The position numbers were made by a program, and so were the translations under genes. The notes under the pieces are model-generated. The model had not been told where the DNA came from. It did not search any database and saw nothing but the letters and a program-made list of their open reading frames with translations. From Thermocladium sp. (GTDB lineage Archaea > Thermoproteota > Thermoprotei > Thermoproteales > Thermocladiaceae): DNA of 64,000 nucleotides. Where the stretch lies: the NCBI GenBank assembly GCA_023269935.1, contig JAGDXC010000009.1, positions 21,358-85,357 of the forward strand. The letters are read 5' to 3'. Below, piece by piece: positions 26,201 to 36,031 of the stretch (position 1 is the first letter of the stretch; the number at the start of each line of letters is the position of its first letter).

Positions 26201-27514
26201 TTAAGGCCTAATGCGCCTCATGTCTCGCGGAAACGGAAGCGCATCCCTCACATGGTCAAGTCCGCATATCCACATGACTAACCTATCCATGCCTAATCCA
26301 AAACCCGCATGCTGAACAGACCCAAAGCGACGCAAATCCAGATACCAACCATAACTGCTCGGATCAAGTCCAAAGCGGCGAATCTTCTCAACCAATTCAT
26401 TGTAGTTCTCTATACGTTCTCCTCCGCCCACCACCTCGCCATAACCCTCCGGAGCAAGAATATCAACACTTAGGGTAGTTTCTGGTCTTTGTGGATCATT
26501 CTTATGGTAAAAAGCCTTAACCACCTCCGGGAAATGATGAAGATGAATCGGCTTATCGAACTGCAGAGTTAAAGCCCTCTCCTCATCGGCCCCAATATCA
26601 TCACCCCACTTTAAATTAATGCCTTTATTCTTTAATAGCTCCAAGGCCTCATCATAAGAAACCATTGGAAACGGAGGCTTAACTCTCTCCAAATACTCCG
26701 TCTTACGACCTATGACACTTAACTCCTCTAAATTGTTTTGAAGCACTTTATTGACCGCATTACTTATGACGCCCTCCCCCACTGTCATGACATCACGTAA
26801 TCCAGCCCATGCCATTTCCATTTCAGCATGCCAAAACTCCGTCAAGTGTCTCCTAGTCCTGGATTGCTCGGCCCTGAAGCTAGGTGCTATCGTGTATACC
26901 TTTTCCAATGAATAAATCAGCGCCTCCAAGTAGAATTGAGCACTTTGAGTCAAGTAAACAATGTCATTATTGAAATAGTCAACTTTAAACAATGTAGAAC
27001 CCCCTTCAACTGCCGCAGATATGAAGGTTGGCGCATGTACTTCATAAAAACCATTGGACCTAAAATAATCATGAACCGCGGCAAATATAGTGCTTCGTAT
27101 CTTGAGCACAGCCTGCATTCTCCTACTCCGCACCCAGAGATGCCTTAGATCCAGGAGCAGTTCAGAGTCAGCATTAGCCGCATCCTCATTTATTGGGAAT
27201 TGCTCGCCTACGAATTCCCATAGAATCTTATCCACATGAAGCTCGACGCCCCCCGGCGCACGATCCTCCCTCTTAGTAACTCCACTAACATAGAGAGATG
27301 ATTCTATATTTAACTTGGATGCTTCAGCTGCCAATTCATCTGTGAAGATTGATTGTATTATACCAGTGGAGTCACGTATAACCAAGAATACCTTATTCTT
27401 AAGCACTCGCTTCCTATAAACCCATCCTCTAATCACTACATGGGATCCCTCTGGCAATGAAAAAACTAATCGTATGGGCGTGGGAGCTGCATTTGGCAAT
27501 GACATAATCATCAC
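26201..27514 (-). CDS. asnS: Asparaginyl-tRNA synthetase (class IIb)
   Basis: 437 residues: an N-terminal OB-fold anticodon-binding domain (VVIRGWVYRKRVLKNKVFLVIRD), then the class II core. Motif 2 is seen in PSFRAEQSRTRRHLTEFWHAE and motif 3 in GFGLGMDRLVMW near the end. YLTQSAQFYLE and YGEVVGGGERIENYN are shared with AsnRS and the archaeal AspRS; the GGGERI context and the STLF segment favour AsnRS, but an archaeal aspartyl/asparaginyl relative cannot be excluded. Its ATG overlaps the stop of the zinc-ribbon gene by 4 bases. Part of a four-gene operon. Confidence 0.8.
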   Translation of the reverse strand: MMIMSLPNAAPTPIRLVFSLPEGSHVVIRGWVYRKRVLKNKVFLVIRDSTGIIQSIFTDELAAEASKLNIESSLYVSGVTKREDRAPGGVELHVDKILWEFVGEQFPINEDAANADSELLLDLRHLWVRSRRMQAVLKIRSTIFAAVHDYFRSNGFYEVHAPTFISAAVEGGSTLFKVDYFNNDIVYLTQSAQFYLEALIYSLEKVYTIAPSFRAEQSRTRRHLTEFWHAEMEMAWAGLRDVMTVGEGVISNAVNKVLQNNLEELSVIGRKTEYLERVKPPFPMVSYDEALELLKNKGINLKWGDDIGADEERALTLQFDKPIHLHHFPEVVKAFYHKNDPQRPETTLSVDILAPEGYGEVVGGGERIENYNELVEKIRRFGLDPSSYGWYLDLRRFGSVQHAGFGLGMDRLVMWICGLDHVRDALPFPRDMRRIRP

Positions 27515-27819
27515 TCCTTGGGCGTTTCCTTAGCAATAGCGGAAATCACTAATTGTGATCCATCATGAGGACACTTCTCTGCATCTATCTTACCTACATA
27601 ATCGCCAATGTTAAATGCCCTCTTCTTCTCAAAACCACATTGAGGGCACTTCAATACCGCGAACTCAATTAATTGAGGATGCTGAGGTTGAGCGGAGCCA
27701 GTTATCTTTGCCATAAGTGACTTATTGAAAACCAAGTAATATAATAGAATTACTAAGGCAGCGAATACAGTAATGGATACCGCAACCGAGTAACTCATCA
27801 CAAATGCATCGAATGACAT
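27511..27819 (-). CDS. Membrane-anchored zinc-ribbon protein, 102 aa
   Basis: One N-terminal membrane helix (VAVSITVFAALVILLYYLVF, about 9-28), then a soluble part with CPQC and a second CPHDGS knuckle about 28 residues later, which looks like a ribbon with one ligand replaced. The ATG at 27819 (MSFDAF) is inside a longer frame and lies 50 bases after the DUF1512 stop. The function is unknown; its co-occurrence with the DUF1512 gene suggests a membrane complex. Confidence 0.6.
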   Translation of the reverse strand: MSFDAFVMSYSVAVSITVFAALVILLYYLVFNKSLMAKITGSAQPQHPQLIEFAVLKCPQCGFEKKRAFNIGDYVGKIDAEKCPHDGSQLVISAIAKETPKE

Positions 27820-27868
27820 AGATCGCAGCCCCTTTTTGAAGTTTAAAACTTTGCTGTAGCTCAAACAA

Positions 27869-29050
27869 TTATTGAGCAACTCCTATTGTGTTGCCTACCC
27901 CGATGACGAGAACCTCATCGCCGGAGGAGGTGTATGTATCTATTATTTTTCGCAATCTATCAATGGCTGAATTCACGGCATCATCTATTTGCTTCGTCAT
28001 GGTGTTCAGAGCCTCAGCTTCACTCATTTTTATCAGTATAGCGTATAGGGGTATATTATGTCTAGATACCGTGGTTTCTATGTTGAATTTCTCAGCTCCT
28101 ATGCCGCCCATTGCAACGCCAAGCCCATCAGTTATTGTGCCAGTCTTTTCTCCCTCAAGCTTCAGTGCTGCGTCTATGGTTATTACGAGCCTCGGCTTTA
28201 AATTAATGGTCTCCAACAAATAATTAACTGCATCATCTAAGTGACCCACTGTTCCACCCGGTCCTTGCGCCTTCACCAAATATATCTTTCTTTGATTATA
28301 AATGCATTGACCTATATAGGTATCTGGCACCACGCTATCCATGGATGCCTTGCCTTGGCATGAACTATTCATAAAGCGATAGATGGTCAATGGACCGGCA
28401 GCATCGCCTATTGGTTGCCCCTTCACGAATGACGTTATGGAACCACTTAATGCATTGACCGCCTCCTTTAGGAAGGGCAGCATAAATGTTAATTGATACA
28501 GCAAGTAGTAGCTCTTGTACTTAGAACTTAGCTTATAGTAGTGATCCACTACCTTATATATATAGTTTAGATTCCGTAGAACCTCAACTGCATTAGTCAT
28601 ATTTTGAACCATAGGTTTATCCAAGTTAGGCATCATTCTCTTCACGTCGCCCTCTAATCTATCGCTATACATGTTTATTAGATACTTCAACTTCCTAACT
28701 AATCCCTCGGTTTCTATATTTGTAGGGTCAATCACAACTAAGTCCATTAAATTGCGCAGTTCATTCTTGACCTTGTCGCTATCCACGGTAGAGCCATCCT
28801 TGGCCATGACTTGATTAACTGCGCCTAGGAATTGAGAGATACCATTTGTTATGGTGGCGCTCAACTGCTGTAAAAAACCATTTATTTGCATTTGAAAACG
28901 CATTAATTGTAGATACTCATAAAGAAATGGGAAAATACCGAAATACACAACGAATAATAGCAGGTTAAATATCCAGTACTCTGTTGTACTAGAGCCGCCT
29001 CCGCCCAGCAACTGGAACGCCGCCAATATATACATTACTAATCGATTCAC
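27869..29050 (-). CDS. DUF1512-like archaeal membrane-associated protein
   Basis: 393 residues. A membrane helix near the N-terminus (IFNLLLFVVYFGIFPFLYEY) is followed by a long helical part with coiled-coil character (about 60-200) and a C-terminal alpha/beta domain. The order agrees with my memory of the archaeal DUF1512 family; no biochemical function is known to me. The GTG start at 29050 has a CTTAAAAA box 27 nt upstream, so it heads the operon with the zinc-ribbon, AsnRS and adenylate kinase genes. Confidence 0.6.
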   Translation of the reverse strand: MNRLVMYILAAFQLLGGGGSSTTEYWIFNLLLFVVYFGIFPFLYEYLQLMRFQMQINGFLQQLSATITNGISQFLGAVNQVMAKDGSTVDSDKVKNELRNLMDLVVIDPTNIETEGLVRKLKYLINMYSDRLEGDVKRMMPNLDKPMVQNMTNAVEVLRNLNYIYKVVDHYYKLSSKYKSYYLLYQLTFMLPFLKEAVNALSGSITSFVKGQPIGDAAGPLTIYRFMNSSCQGKASMDSVVPDTYIGQCIYNQRKIYLVKAQGPGGTVGHLDDAVNYLLETINLKPRLVITIDAALKLEGEKTGTITDGLGVAMGGIGAEKFNIETTVSRHNIPLYAILIKMSEAEALNTMTKQIDDAVNSAIDRLRKIIDTYTSSGDEVLVIGVGNTIGVAQ

Positions 29051-29179
29051 AAGCTATAAACCGCTTAAAAACGTTACGATACTCAATGAGAGAAATTAAG
29101 TTCTCCTTCTCAAAATGAGTTAACATACCAGATTAACGCAGCCCCTATATTTATTAATCATCTGCTACAATTAGATAAT

Positions 29180-30637
29180 GTGAAGCCTGCCTTCGTTTCC
29201 AGGAAGGGAGTAGTCACAAGCGAACACCCGTTCTCATCCATCGTTGGACTAAGCATACTCGAGAAAGGCGGTAATGCTATTGACGCAGCGGTGGCTGTGT
29301 CATTCATGTTAGCGGTTAGCCAACCGGCATTAAATGGATTGGGAGGTGACTTCATGGCAATGATATATAATGAGAAAAGCGGCAAAGTTGAATTCATTAA
29401 CGGGAGTGGATGGGCGCCACGACGGTTAACTAAGGAAATTATAGTCGAAAAATTTAATGGAGATATGCCGCGTTATGGTCCATTATCAATCGTAGTGCCG
29501 GGCATGGTAATGAGTACATATTCTCTTTGGAAACAATATGGGTCAATGGAGTGGAAGAACCTCCTTCAGCCAGCAGCGCAAGTCGCTGCTAATGGATTGC
29601 CTGTATCGCCTAGGCTTGAATTAACCACGAGGAACATAAACGAGACATTTCACGACCATGAAACAATGAATGTGTATGCTGCGCCTAGGTGGGGAAGAAT
29701 AAATATGCAGAGACTGGCCAATACCATACAAGCCATAGGAGAAAATGGACCCTCATTCTTTTATCGAGATGTGGGTCAAGCTATAACCGATTACGTAAAC
29801 TCAATGGGAGGCGTATTTAGCTATGATGACTTCACCGAGTACTTGCCTGAATGGAGGGAACCGCTTAGCATTGAGTATAGAGGCAATAAAATATATGAAT
29901 CGCCGCCAAATAGCCAAGGCATAACTACGCTATTGATATTGAAAGAGATAGATAGAAGAAATGCTCCTCTTCAAGGTTCAAGTAAGGTTAAGGTATTCAC
30001 AGAGATTTACAGGCATGCATATTCCATAAGGGATTCTTATATAGGAGACCCCAGGTATGTAGATATTCCAATAAATAAGATACTCGACGATGAGGTATTC
30101 CTGAGCAGCATGAAGCGGCTCCATGATGGGGACACCACGAACTTCGTTGTGACGGATGCGGAGGGAAATATAGTTTCAGCAATCCAAAGCCTTTATCATC
30201 CATTTGGCTCCAGAATAACTGAACCAACATATCAAGTAACGCTGAATAACAGGGCCAGCGACTTCAAGATGAGCGGCCCAAATGAGGTGGGACCACGTAA
30301 GCGGCCACTACATACTTTATCATCGATAATAGTTGAAAAAAATGGAAAGCCCACATTAGCTCTAGGAATAAGTGGAGGACACTTCAGGCCACAACAACAT
30401 GCCATGCTATTAACAAACATCATAGACCTAGGAATGGATATTGTGGAAGCCATTGATGCACCTAGATTCCTATGGGATGGGACCGAGGTATTTGCAGAGG
30501 ACGGAGTGGATGCAGAAGTTCGCAAGATTCGATATCCAGGTGCAACTGGTGTGGCCCATGCAATTCAATTCATCAATGATGAAAAGATAGGTTATGCCGA
30601 TATACGCGGCGATGGGATAGCCCTTGGCCAATATTAA
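29180..30637 (+). CDS. Gamma-glutamyltransferase family protein
   Basis: 485 residues of the Ntn-hydrolase GGT family: NAIDAAVAVSFMLAVSQPALNGLGGDF near the N-terminus, and the autoprocessing site GDTTNF with the presumed nucleophile Thr319, followed by VTDAEGNIVSAIQS and LGISGGHFRPQ. The usual TTH is TTN here. There is no signal peptide, so the enzyme is probably cytoplasmic, as in other crenarchaea, and acts on gamma-glutamyl compounds or cephalosporin-like amides. Starts at GTG with a TATTTATTAAT box about 28 nt upstream. Monocistronic. Confidence 0.85.
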   Translation: MKPAFVSRKGVVTSEHPFSSIVGLSILEKGGNAIDAAVAVSFMLAVSQPALNGLGGDFMAMIYNEKSGKVEFINGSGWAPRRLTKEIIVEKFNGDMPRYGPLSIVVPGMVMSTYSLWKQYGSMEWKNLLQPAAQVAANGLPVSPRLELTTRNINETFHDHETMNVYAAPRWGRINMQRLANTIQAIGENGPSFFYRDVGQAITDYVNSMGGVFSYDDFTEYLPEWREPLSIEYRGNKIYESPPNSQGITTLLILKEIDRRNAPLQGSSKVKVFTEIYRHAYSIRDSYIGDPRYVDIPINKILDDEVFLSSMKRLHDGDTTNFVVTDAEGNIVSAIQSLYHPFGSRITEPTYQVTLNNRASDFKMSGPNEVGPRKRPLHTLSSIIVEKNGKPTLALGISGGHFRPQQHAMLLTNIIDLGMDIVEAIDAPRFLWDGTEVFAEDGVDAEVRKIRYPGATGVAHAIQFINDEKIGYADIRGDGIALGQY

Positions 30638-30743
30638 TTCAATGACAGAATCAACCTATTTTGGATCAGCAGCATTAAGCTCCAAAATATGCAATAATAA
30701 CTGAGGAAAGGTAAAGTATCTTACGTATCTATGGATATCTATA

Positions 30744-31940
30744 TCATATAATTGCGAGTAAGCCAATTATTCCCCCAATTATTATTATGATAGTCATGGC
30801 CCAATATAGAGCGGATTCCCAGGATTTATATGGAGCGCCCTTCATCACTTTCGAATCTGCGACTAATCGACCCAACACGTATAGTGATGGTATTATTATT
30901 ATTGTATAAGATACCATTAGATCGAGCACTAGTTCCACGTAATTATTATAGGATATTACTAATAAAAGGGCTGGGAGGCTTTCAAGCAGGTAAATGATTA
31001 GAAATGATTTTCTAGATGTATGCCCGATTGCCTCCAGGACTCCCCAAGCAGAGGCCATAGAAATAACCACGAGTGCCAAAAAGCCAGCCGCCAAGAATCC
31101 GAACGCCAATATTAGGGGCGCCAGCGAACCGAATGGAGCTAAGGCATTAGATAATTCGGTTACGTTCAGAAAGTCATTAACCATATTTAGGTGTAAGCCA
31201 TCTATTACTATCATGGCCATTAGTATTTCCGACACAATTGCTCCAATTAGCGTCTCCAATCTTTCCATTTTTAAATCACTCCTCCGCAATTTCTTTCTTG
31301 AATCAGCACCAGAGTGAAAATACAGCATCCAAGGCATTATTACTGCACCTATATTTGCAGCAAGCAAATAATCAAAGGATGGATTACCATATGGTTGAAG
31401 AGGCGATAAGCCGCTTAGCAATAATGATGGATTCGGCCTAAATAATAGGGCAGAGGCAACTATGCTGGCGACAAGCATGAGACTTATGGGAAGCATAACT
31501 ATTTCAGCCTTTCTATAACTACTGAATAATACAACAATTGCATGAACTAAATATAATATCAATAACATTGGAATTAATGGAAGACCTAAAAGAAGTACTC
31601 CAATGGCCATGCCTGCATATTCGGCCACATACTCTAAAAAGTCGGCCACAGCCATGGGAATAGCCAATAAAGCCGCGACTCTACTACCATATCTAGTCCT
31701 CACTGCTTCTCCTAGCCCAAGGCCACCAACAGTGCCTAGACGACCTGCAGCATCCTGAATTATAAATAATGGAACGGTCAGTATAAGCATCACAAAGATC
31801 ATTCTATATCCCCAAGTGGCGCCAGACTGAAGCGCAGTGATTATGCTAGCTATATCTATGTCGGCCATCATGACGAGCCAAGCTGGGCCAAAGACATATA
31901 ATTGGCGTCTTATTCCCTCCATATCCACGCGTAAATTCAC
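30744..31940 (-). CDS. Divergent NRAMP-family metal transporter
   Basis: 398 residues with about eleven membrane helices. GPAWLVMMADIDIASIITALQSG is the first NRAMP helix, but the canonical DPGN metal site is DIAS (29-32); in helix six the MPH motif is MPW (202-204). The asparagine and histidine are thus lost while the aspartate and methionine remain. Ion choice (Mn, Fe, Mg or other) cannot be deduced. Starts at GTG with a CATTTATTTTC box about 26 nt upstream; GTG 31928 and ATG 31922 are alternatives. Single gene. Confidence 0.75.
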   Translation of the reverse strand: MNLRVDMEGIRRQLYVFGPAWLVMMADIDIASIITALQSGATWGYRMIFVMLILTVPLFIIQDAAGRLGTVGGLGLGEAVRTRYGSRVAALLAIPMAVADFLEYVAEYAGMAIGVLLLGLPLIPMLLILYLVHAIVVLFSSYRKAEIVMLPISLMLVASIVASALLFRPNPSLLLSGLSPLQPYGNPSFDYLLAANIGAVIMPWMLYFHSGADSRKKLRRSDLKMERLETLIGAIVSEILMAMIVIDGLHLNMVNDFLNVTELSNALAPFGSLAPLILAFGFLAAGFLALVVISMASAWGVLEAIGHTSRKSFLIIYLLESLPALLLVISYNNYVELVLDLMVSYTIIIIPSLYVLGRLVADSKVMKGAPYKSWESALYWAMTIIIIIGGIIGLLAII

Positions 31941-32143
31941 GAAAAGGGTTATTGACTAAATGAAAATAAATGTTTCCCATGATACCGCTAACAGGAACAC
32001 AGCCAAGGAGGTATAATTCCACCCATAGAACCAAATAAACCAAGCATGCCTTGGTGGAGATTACTTAGATATTCTACGATAGTTCTATACTTAATCAATG
32101 CCAAGACGGAATTTTTATAAACAAGAATTAATGCGTGGCTGCT

Positions 32144-33898
32144 ATGGTGGAGGTATTAAAGTACGACGTATTAATCCTTGGCTCCGGTCTCGCCGGATTA
32201 CGAGCAGCATTTGAGGCCGCCAGGATATCCGGCGGAAAAATAAGGATAGCGGTTGTATCTAAGGTTCACGCCATGAGAAGCCACTCTGTCTCAGCGGAGG
32301 GTGGAGCCAGTGCAGTGCTTTATCCTAAGGAGAACGGCGATAGTTTAGACCTCCATGGATACGATACTGCTAAAGGAAGTGATTTCTTGGCCGATCAAGA
32401 TGCTATAGAACTATTAGTACAAACGGCGCCTCAGGAAATAAAGTTCCTGGATCACTTGGGAGTACCATGGTCTCGCGATCCCCAGGGAAAAATCTTACAA
32501 AGACCATTTGGAGGCATGACCATACCAAGAACTACCTTTGCACAAGATAAAACAGGCTTCTTCTTGTTAAGCACATTATATGACAATACCTTGAGATTCG
32601 GCAATATAGATATGCTTCATGAACATTTCGCTACATCCATTATTCTTGAGAATGGGGTATTCAAAGGCATAACCGCTATTGACTTAAAGACCGGTGAATT
32701 CAAGGTGATATTAGCTAAGGCAGGTATAATAGCCACGGGGGGCAATGGCAGAGTATATGGATTCACAACCATGGCTCACTCCTCCACAGGAGATGGTTAT
32801 AGCCTCGCGTATAGGGCCGGCATACCGCTAAAGGACTTCGAGTTCCCTCAGTTCCATCCAACCGCATTAGTACCCAATGGAATATTGATAACAGAGGGAG
32901 CAAGAGGGGAAGGAGGATACTTGGTTAATAAGGATGGAGAACGATTCATGAAGAGATACGCGCCAAGTAGAATGGAACTAGCACCACGCGATATAGTGAG
33001 CCGTTCAATAATAACAGAGATAAACCAAGGACGAGGATTCATGGATGAGGAGAGCGGGCTTGGCTATGTATTGCTCGACTTAAGGCACCTTGGGGAGGAA
33101 CGATTAAATAAACGGTTGCCCATGATTCGCGAGATCTCTATAAAGACCATAGGCGTTGATCCTGTTGACGAACCTATTCCAGTCAGGCCGGCTATGCATT
33201 ACATGATGGGTGGCATTCATGTGGATCTAAAGGGGCAAGTATATATTGATGCAGAGAAAAAGATACCCAACTTATGGGCAGCCGGAGAAGCAGCTAATGT
33301 AAGCGTTCATGGCGCTAATAGGCTTGGAAGCAATTCATTAAGCGAGTGCCTAGTTTGGGGTCACTTCACCGGCGAAGCAGCTGCTAAATATGCAATGACT
33401 ACATCCATCGAACTGGAATATAATGGATATGTTAAGGATGCCGCAGAGAAAGAGGAGAAGCGGATATTTGATGGATTGCTCCACAAGGAAACCAATGCGG
33501 AAAATCCGTATGATATCAAGCACGAAATGAATAAGATAATGGATACTTATGTATATGTATTTAGGGAAAAGAGCGGGCTTGAGGAAGCATACTCCTCTTT
33601 AAAGAAACTAAGGGAGAGATTCAATAATTCAAGGATAGAAGATAGAGGATTAATATATAACCAGAACCTAAAGGATCTAATGGAAATAGACTTCCTACTG
33701 GAGCAAGCAGAAATAATAACGCTAGGCGCATTAAATAGAACGGAATCCAGGGGAGCACATGCAAGAATAGATTACCCGAAGCGTGACGACGTTAATTGGC
33801 TAAAGCATACCTTGGCATTCTACACGAAGGAAGGCCCGAGCTTCTCATATATACCTGTAAAGATCACAAAGTGGAAACCGGAGGAACGCAAGTATTAA
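32144..33898 (+). CDS. sdhA: Succinate dehydrogenase/fumarate reductase flavoprotein
   Basis: 584 residues: FAD-binding [15 protein letters not shown] at the N-terminus, [12 protein letters not shown] with the histidine that covalently holds FAD, the substrate-site HPTALVPNG and the closing [13 protein letters not shown]. It oxidises succinate in the citric acid cycle or reduces fumarate. It is alone: no sdhB, C or D follows, and the next gene is on the other strand. A TTTTTATA box (32112-32119) is centred 28 nt before the ATG at 32144; a GTG at 32135 would add three residues. L-aspartate oxidase is less likely given the length and C-terminal domain. Confidence 0.85.
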   Translation: MVEVLKYDVLILGSGLAGLRAAFEAARISGGKIRIAVVSKVHAMRSHSVSAEGGASAVLYPKENGDSLDLHGYDTAKGSDFLADQDAIELLVQTAPQEIKFLDHLGVPWSRDPQGKILQRPFGGMTIPRTTFAQDKTGFFLLSTLYDNTLRFGNIDMLHEHFATSIILENGVFKGITAIDLKTGEFKVILAKAGIIATGGNGRVYGFTTMAHSSTGDGYSLAYRAGIPLKDFEFPQFHPTALVPNGILITEGARGEGGYLVNKDGERFMKRYAPSRMELAPRDIVSRSIITEINQGRGFMDEESGLGYVLLDLRHLGEERLNKRLPMIREISIKTIGVDPVDEPIPVRPAMHYMMGGIHVDLKGQVYIDAEKKIPNLWAAGEAANVSVHGANRLGSNSLSECLVWGHFTGEAAAKYAMTTSIELEYNGYVKDAAEKEEKRIFDGLLHKETNAENPYDIKHEMNKIMDTYVYVFREKSGLEEAYSSLKKLRERFNNSRIEDRGLIYNQNLKDLMEIDFLLEQAEIITLGALNRTESRGAHARIDYPKRDDVNWLKHTLAFYTKEGPSFSYIPVKITKWKPEERKY

Positions 33899-33942
33899 AT
33901 GCAAAACCTTTTACAGTATATATTAAAATGGACGGAGATCTC

Positions 33943-35082
33943 TTACTGCTGATTGTCTTGTGCCTCCAATGTCGTTACTGGATATTGAAGTATTGCCGCG
34001 TATCCTCCGAATGTTTCGTCGAGCATCTTAGACTCCTCGACGGCTTTTGGAATGACCTCTACCTTTATTCCCTTCTTGTCTCCTTCAACAACTAAGTTAA
34101 GTATTTCCTCTTCTCCCACGTTCTCGCTGACCAGTATTATCCTTGCGGCTCCATACTTCAAGGCCTTCATTGTGGACTCCTTGCCAAATACGACATAATT
34201 GCTTTTGCGGACGGCGTACTCCATTAATGTTTCAAGAAGTTCCTTGGCGTGGACATATTCATTGTCCTTAATATGATCGCTAGCTTTCCTAATCGTCTCT
34301 ATTACCCCATATTCATCCGGGCAACAAGCATCAACTATAGCTATTACTTTATCCTTTAATCTATAATCCAATGCATCCTCCTTCAGGAAATCCTCTTTTG
34401 TGGGACCAGGACCTGAGACTATTATTCCCTTTAAATCATTTATTTTAAGGAATATTTCATTAGCGGAATCGGCGAGCATTTTGTAGAATACCTCGGCCAA
34501 GTGCTCTGTTTGTCTCTTGTATCTAAGCGCTGATTGCCCGCCTGCGCTATGCTTATTTGGGACAAAGAATTGAACTTTTTTCACTATTTCCCAGTAGTTT
34601 CCGCGAAGTAGCGCTATAACGGCTTCTCCTCGTTCCACTATTATTATGCCGTATGTAGATGTAGTATTCGCGCCTTCCTCAAGAAGCTCCGTATGGAACG
34701 TCATATCACATATATATTTGAATGTGCTTATCTTGAATGGTGGAATCACAACATATGATACCCAAGTATAGTTGCCTGGAGATATCATGTGGAAGCCGGC
34801 GAATACGACTAATCCATTTGGAGGGGCCTTAGGGGTTCCTTTAAGCATGCCTATTATTCTATCAATTGCATCCTGAACATGATTTCTTGTTGTTTTATCC
34901 TTTATATTACCTGAAACAGCCCACTCCTCTCTAAGCATGTTAACTATATCTGGTATGGGCCTATCTCCATTAATATACAGCGTGACTAAAGTGGTAGCGT
35001 ATCCCCTATACTTCTTTAACATTGATATGAGGATCTTAAGCTCATTAATTGATTTTATTCCAGTGCATCCATCCTTAATCAC
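33943..35082 (-). CDS. prf1: Peptide chain release factor aRF1
   Basis: 379 residues. Domain 1 reads stop codons: the YxCxxxF motif is intact (Tyr123, Cys125, Phe129), but the NIKS motif is NIKD (59-62). Domain 2 has the GGQ (181-183) that triggers peptidyl-tRNA hydrolysis, in HSAGGQSALRYKRQ. The C-terminal domain interacts with aRF3-like partners/ABCE1. The start is a GTG with a TTTATAAAG box centred 23-24 nt upstream. The window uses TAA, TAG and TGA as stops, so all three must be read by this factor. Confidence 0.92.
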   Translation of the reverse strand: MIKDGCTGIKSINELKILISMLKKYRGYATTLVTLYINGDRPIPDIVNMLREEWAVSGNIKDKTTRNHVQDAIDRIIGMLKGTPKAPPNGLVVFAGFHMISPGNYTWVSYVVIPPFKISTFKYICDMTFHTELLEEGANTTSTYGIIIVERGEAVIALLRGNYWEIVKKVQFFVPNKHSAGGQSALRYKRQTEHLAEVFYKMLADSANEIFLKINDLKGIIVSGPGPTKEDFLKEDALDYRLKDKVIAIVDACCPDEYGVIETIRKASDHIKDNEYVHAKELLETLMEYAVRKSNYVVFGKESTMKALKYGAARIILVSENVGEEEILNLVVEGDKKGIKVEVIPKAVEESKMLDETFGGYAAILQYPVTTLEAQDNQQ

Positions 35083-35120
35083 ATTCGATATATAGCAACC
35101 CTTTATAAACCTTACTAAAC

Positions 35121-35170
35121 TCAGTCAGGGGTGAAACTATCACCACTCAAGCCGGAAACCTAATCATCAC
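35121..35170 (-). ncRNA. Candidate C/D box sRNA
   Basis: In the 152-base gap between uppS and prf1, the minus strand reads: C box GTGATGA (35164-35170), a 12-nt guide, a D'-like CTTGA (35147-35151), a C'-like TGGTGAT (35139-35145), a 10-nt guide and D box CTGA (35125-35128, repeated at 35121-35124). Order and spacing match archaeal 2'-O-methylation guides. The D guide would pair with GGGTGAAACT-like RNA, reminiscent of a conserved GGGGUGAAA segment in 23S rRNA. D' and C' are imperfect, so this is a candidate only. Confidence 0.4.
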
Positions 35171-35234
35171 TAAATGGATCCGAGCAACGCCGATTATTAA
35201 ACTTTAATGAACCAAAGCGTAAATCTTGGGGCCG

Positions 35235-35939
35235 TTAACGGCCGAACCTCCTCTCGCGACCAGCATAGAAATTCAATGCATCAATTAGATCATCCCTACC
35301 AAAATCCGGCCAATACTTACTGGTGAAATACATCTCAGCATAGGCAGCCTCTAATGGAAAGAAATTGCTTAATCTATACTCGCCGCCCGTCCTTATCACT
35401 AGATCGATGGTGGGATATGGCATAAATGATGTAGGTAAGTACTTGAATAAGTCATTATCGCTTATCTCGCTCCTAGAACCAATAATGTTGTTAACCATAT
35501 CCACCACAGATTGGATGCCGCCATATGCAATCGCCAAGTTAAGGAAATGATCATTATAATTGCTTGTTACCTTCATAGCAGCCATTATCTCGTTGACCAC
35601 GCCCTGAGGGAGATTCCTCCATCTACCTATTGCAGTTATCCGCACCCTATTATTATGGATCCTTGGATCATTTCTGGTCTTTATTAATTTATTGATCAGC
35701 AATTCATACACTATATTCTTCTCAATTTCACTTCTATTCAACAGATTCTCCAGTGACAATACATAAACAGTAACGGCCTTTATCCCCATCTCTATAGCCC
35801 AATCCAGGAAATCCTCCACCTTATCCGCACCTATTCTGTAAGCCGATAAGAAATCGGTATTATTCTTCTTTGCCCATCTCCTATTACCATCAGGTATCAC
35901 ACCTATATGCAACGGAAGCTTCGAAAATCCTTGACCCAT
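35235..35939 (-). CDS. uppS: Cis-prenyltransferase (UPP synthase family)
   Basis: 234 residues: IPDGNRRWAKK at 14-24 with the catalytic aspartate, then VTVYVLSLENLLNR, and near the C-terminus DLVIRTGGEYRLSNF and the ending FYAGRERRFGR. The enzyme elongates isoprenyl diphosphate in cis configuration to make the lipid carrier (dolichyl type in archaea) for glycan transfer, in keeping with the many sequons in the surface protein at 47537. An AATTTAAA box lies about 27 nt before the ATG. Monocistronic. Confidence 0.9.
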   Translation of the reverse strand: MGQGFSKLPLHIGVIPDGNRRWAKKNNTDFLSAYRIGADKVEDFLDWAIEMGIKAVTVYVLSLENLLNRSEIEKNIVYELLINKLIKTRNDPRIHNNRVRITAIGRWRNLPQGVVNEIMAAMKVTSNYNDHFLNLAIAYGGIQSVVDMVNNIIGSRSEISDNDLFKYLPTSFMPYPTIDLVIRTGGEYRLSNFFPLEAAYAEMYFTSKYWPDFGRDDLIDALNFYAGRERRFGR

Positions 35940-36031
35940 TATGCACGCATTGGCAATTTATTAATTTAAATGTTTTGCGCATATATATCCATCCATACTT
36001 TAATACCTAAATTACTTACTGTATTAATCGC

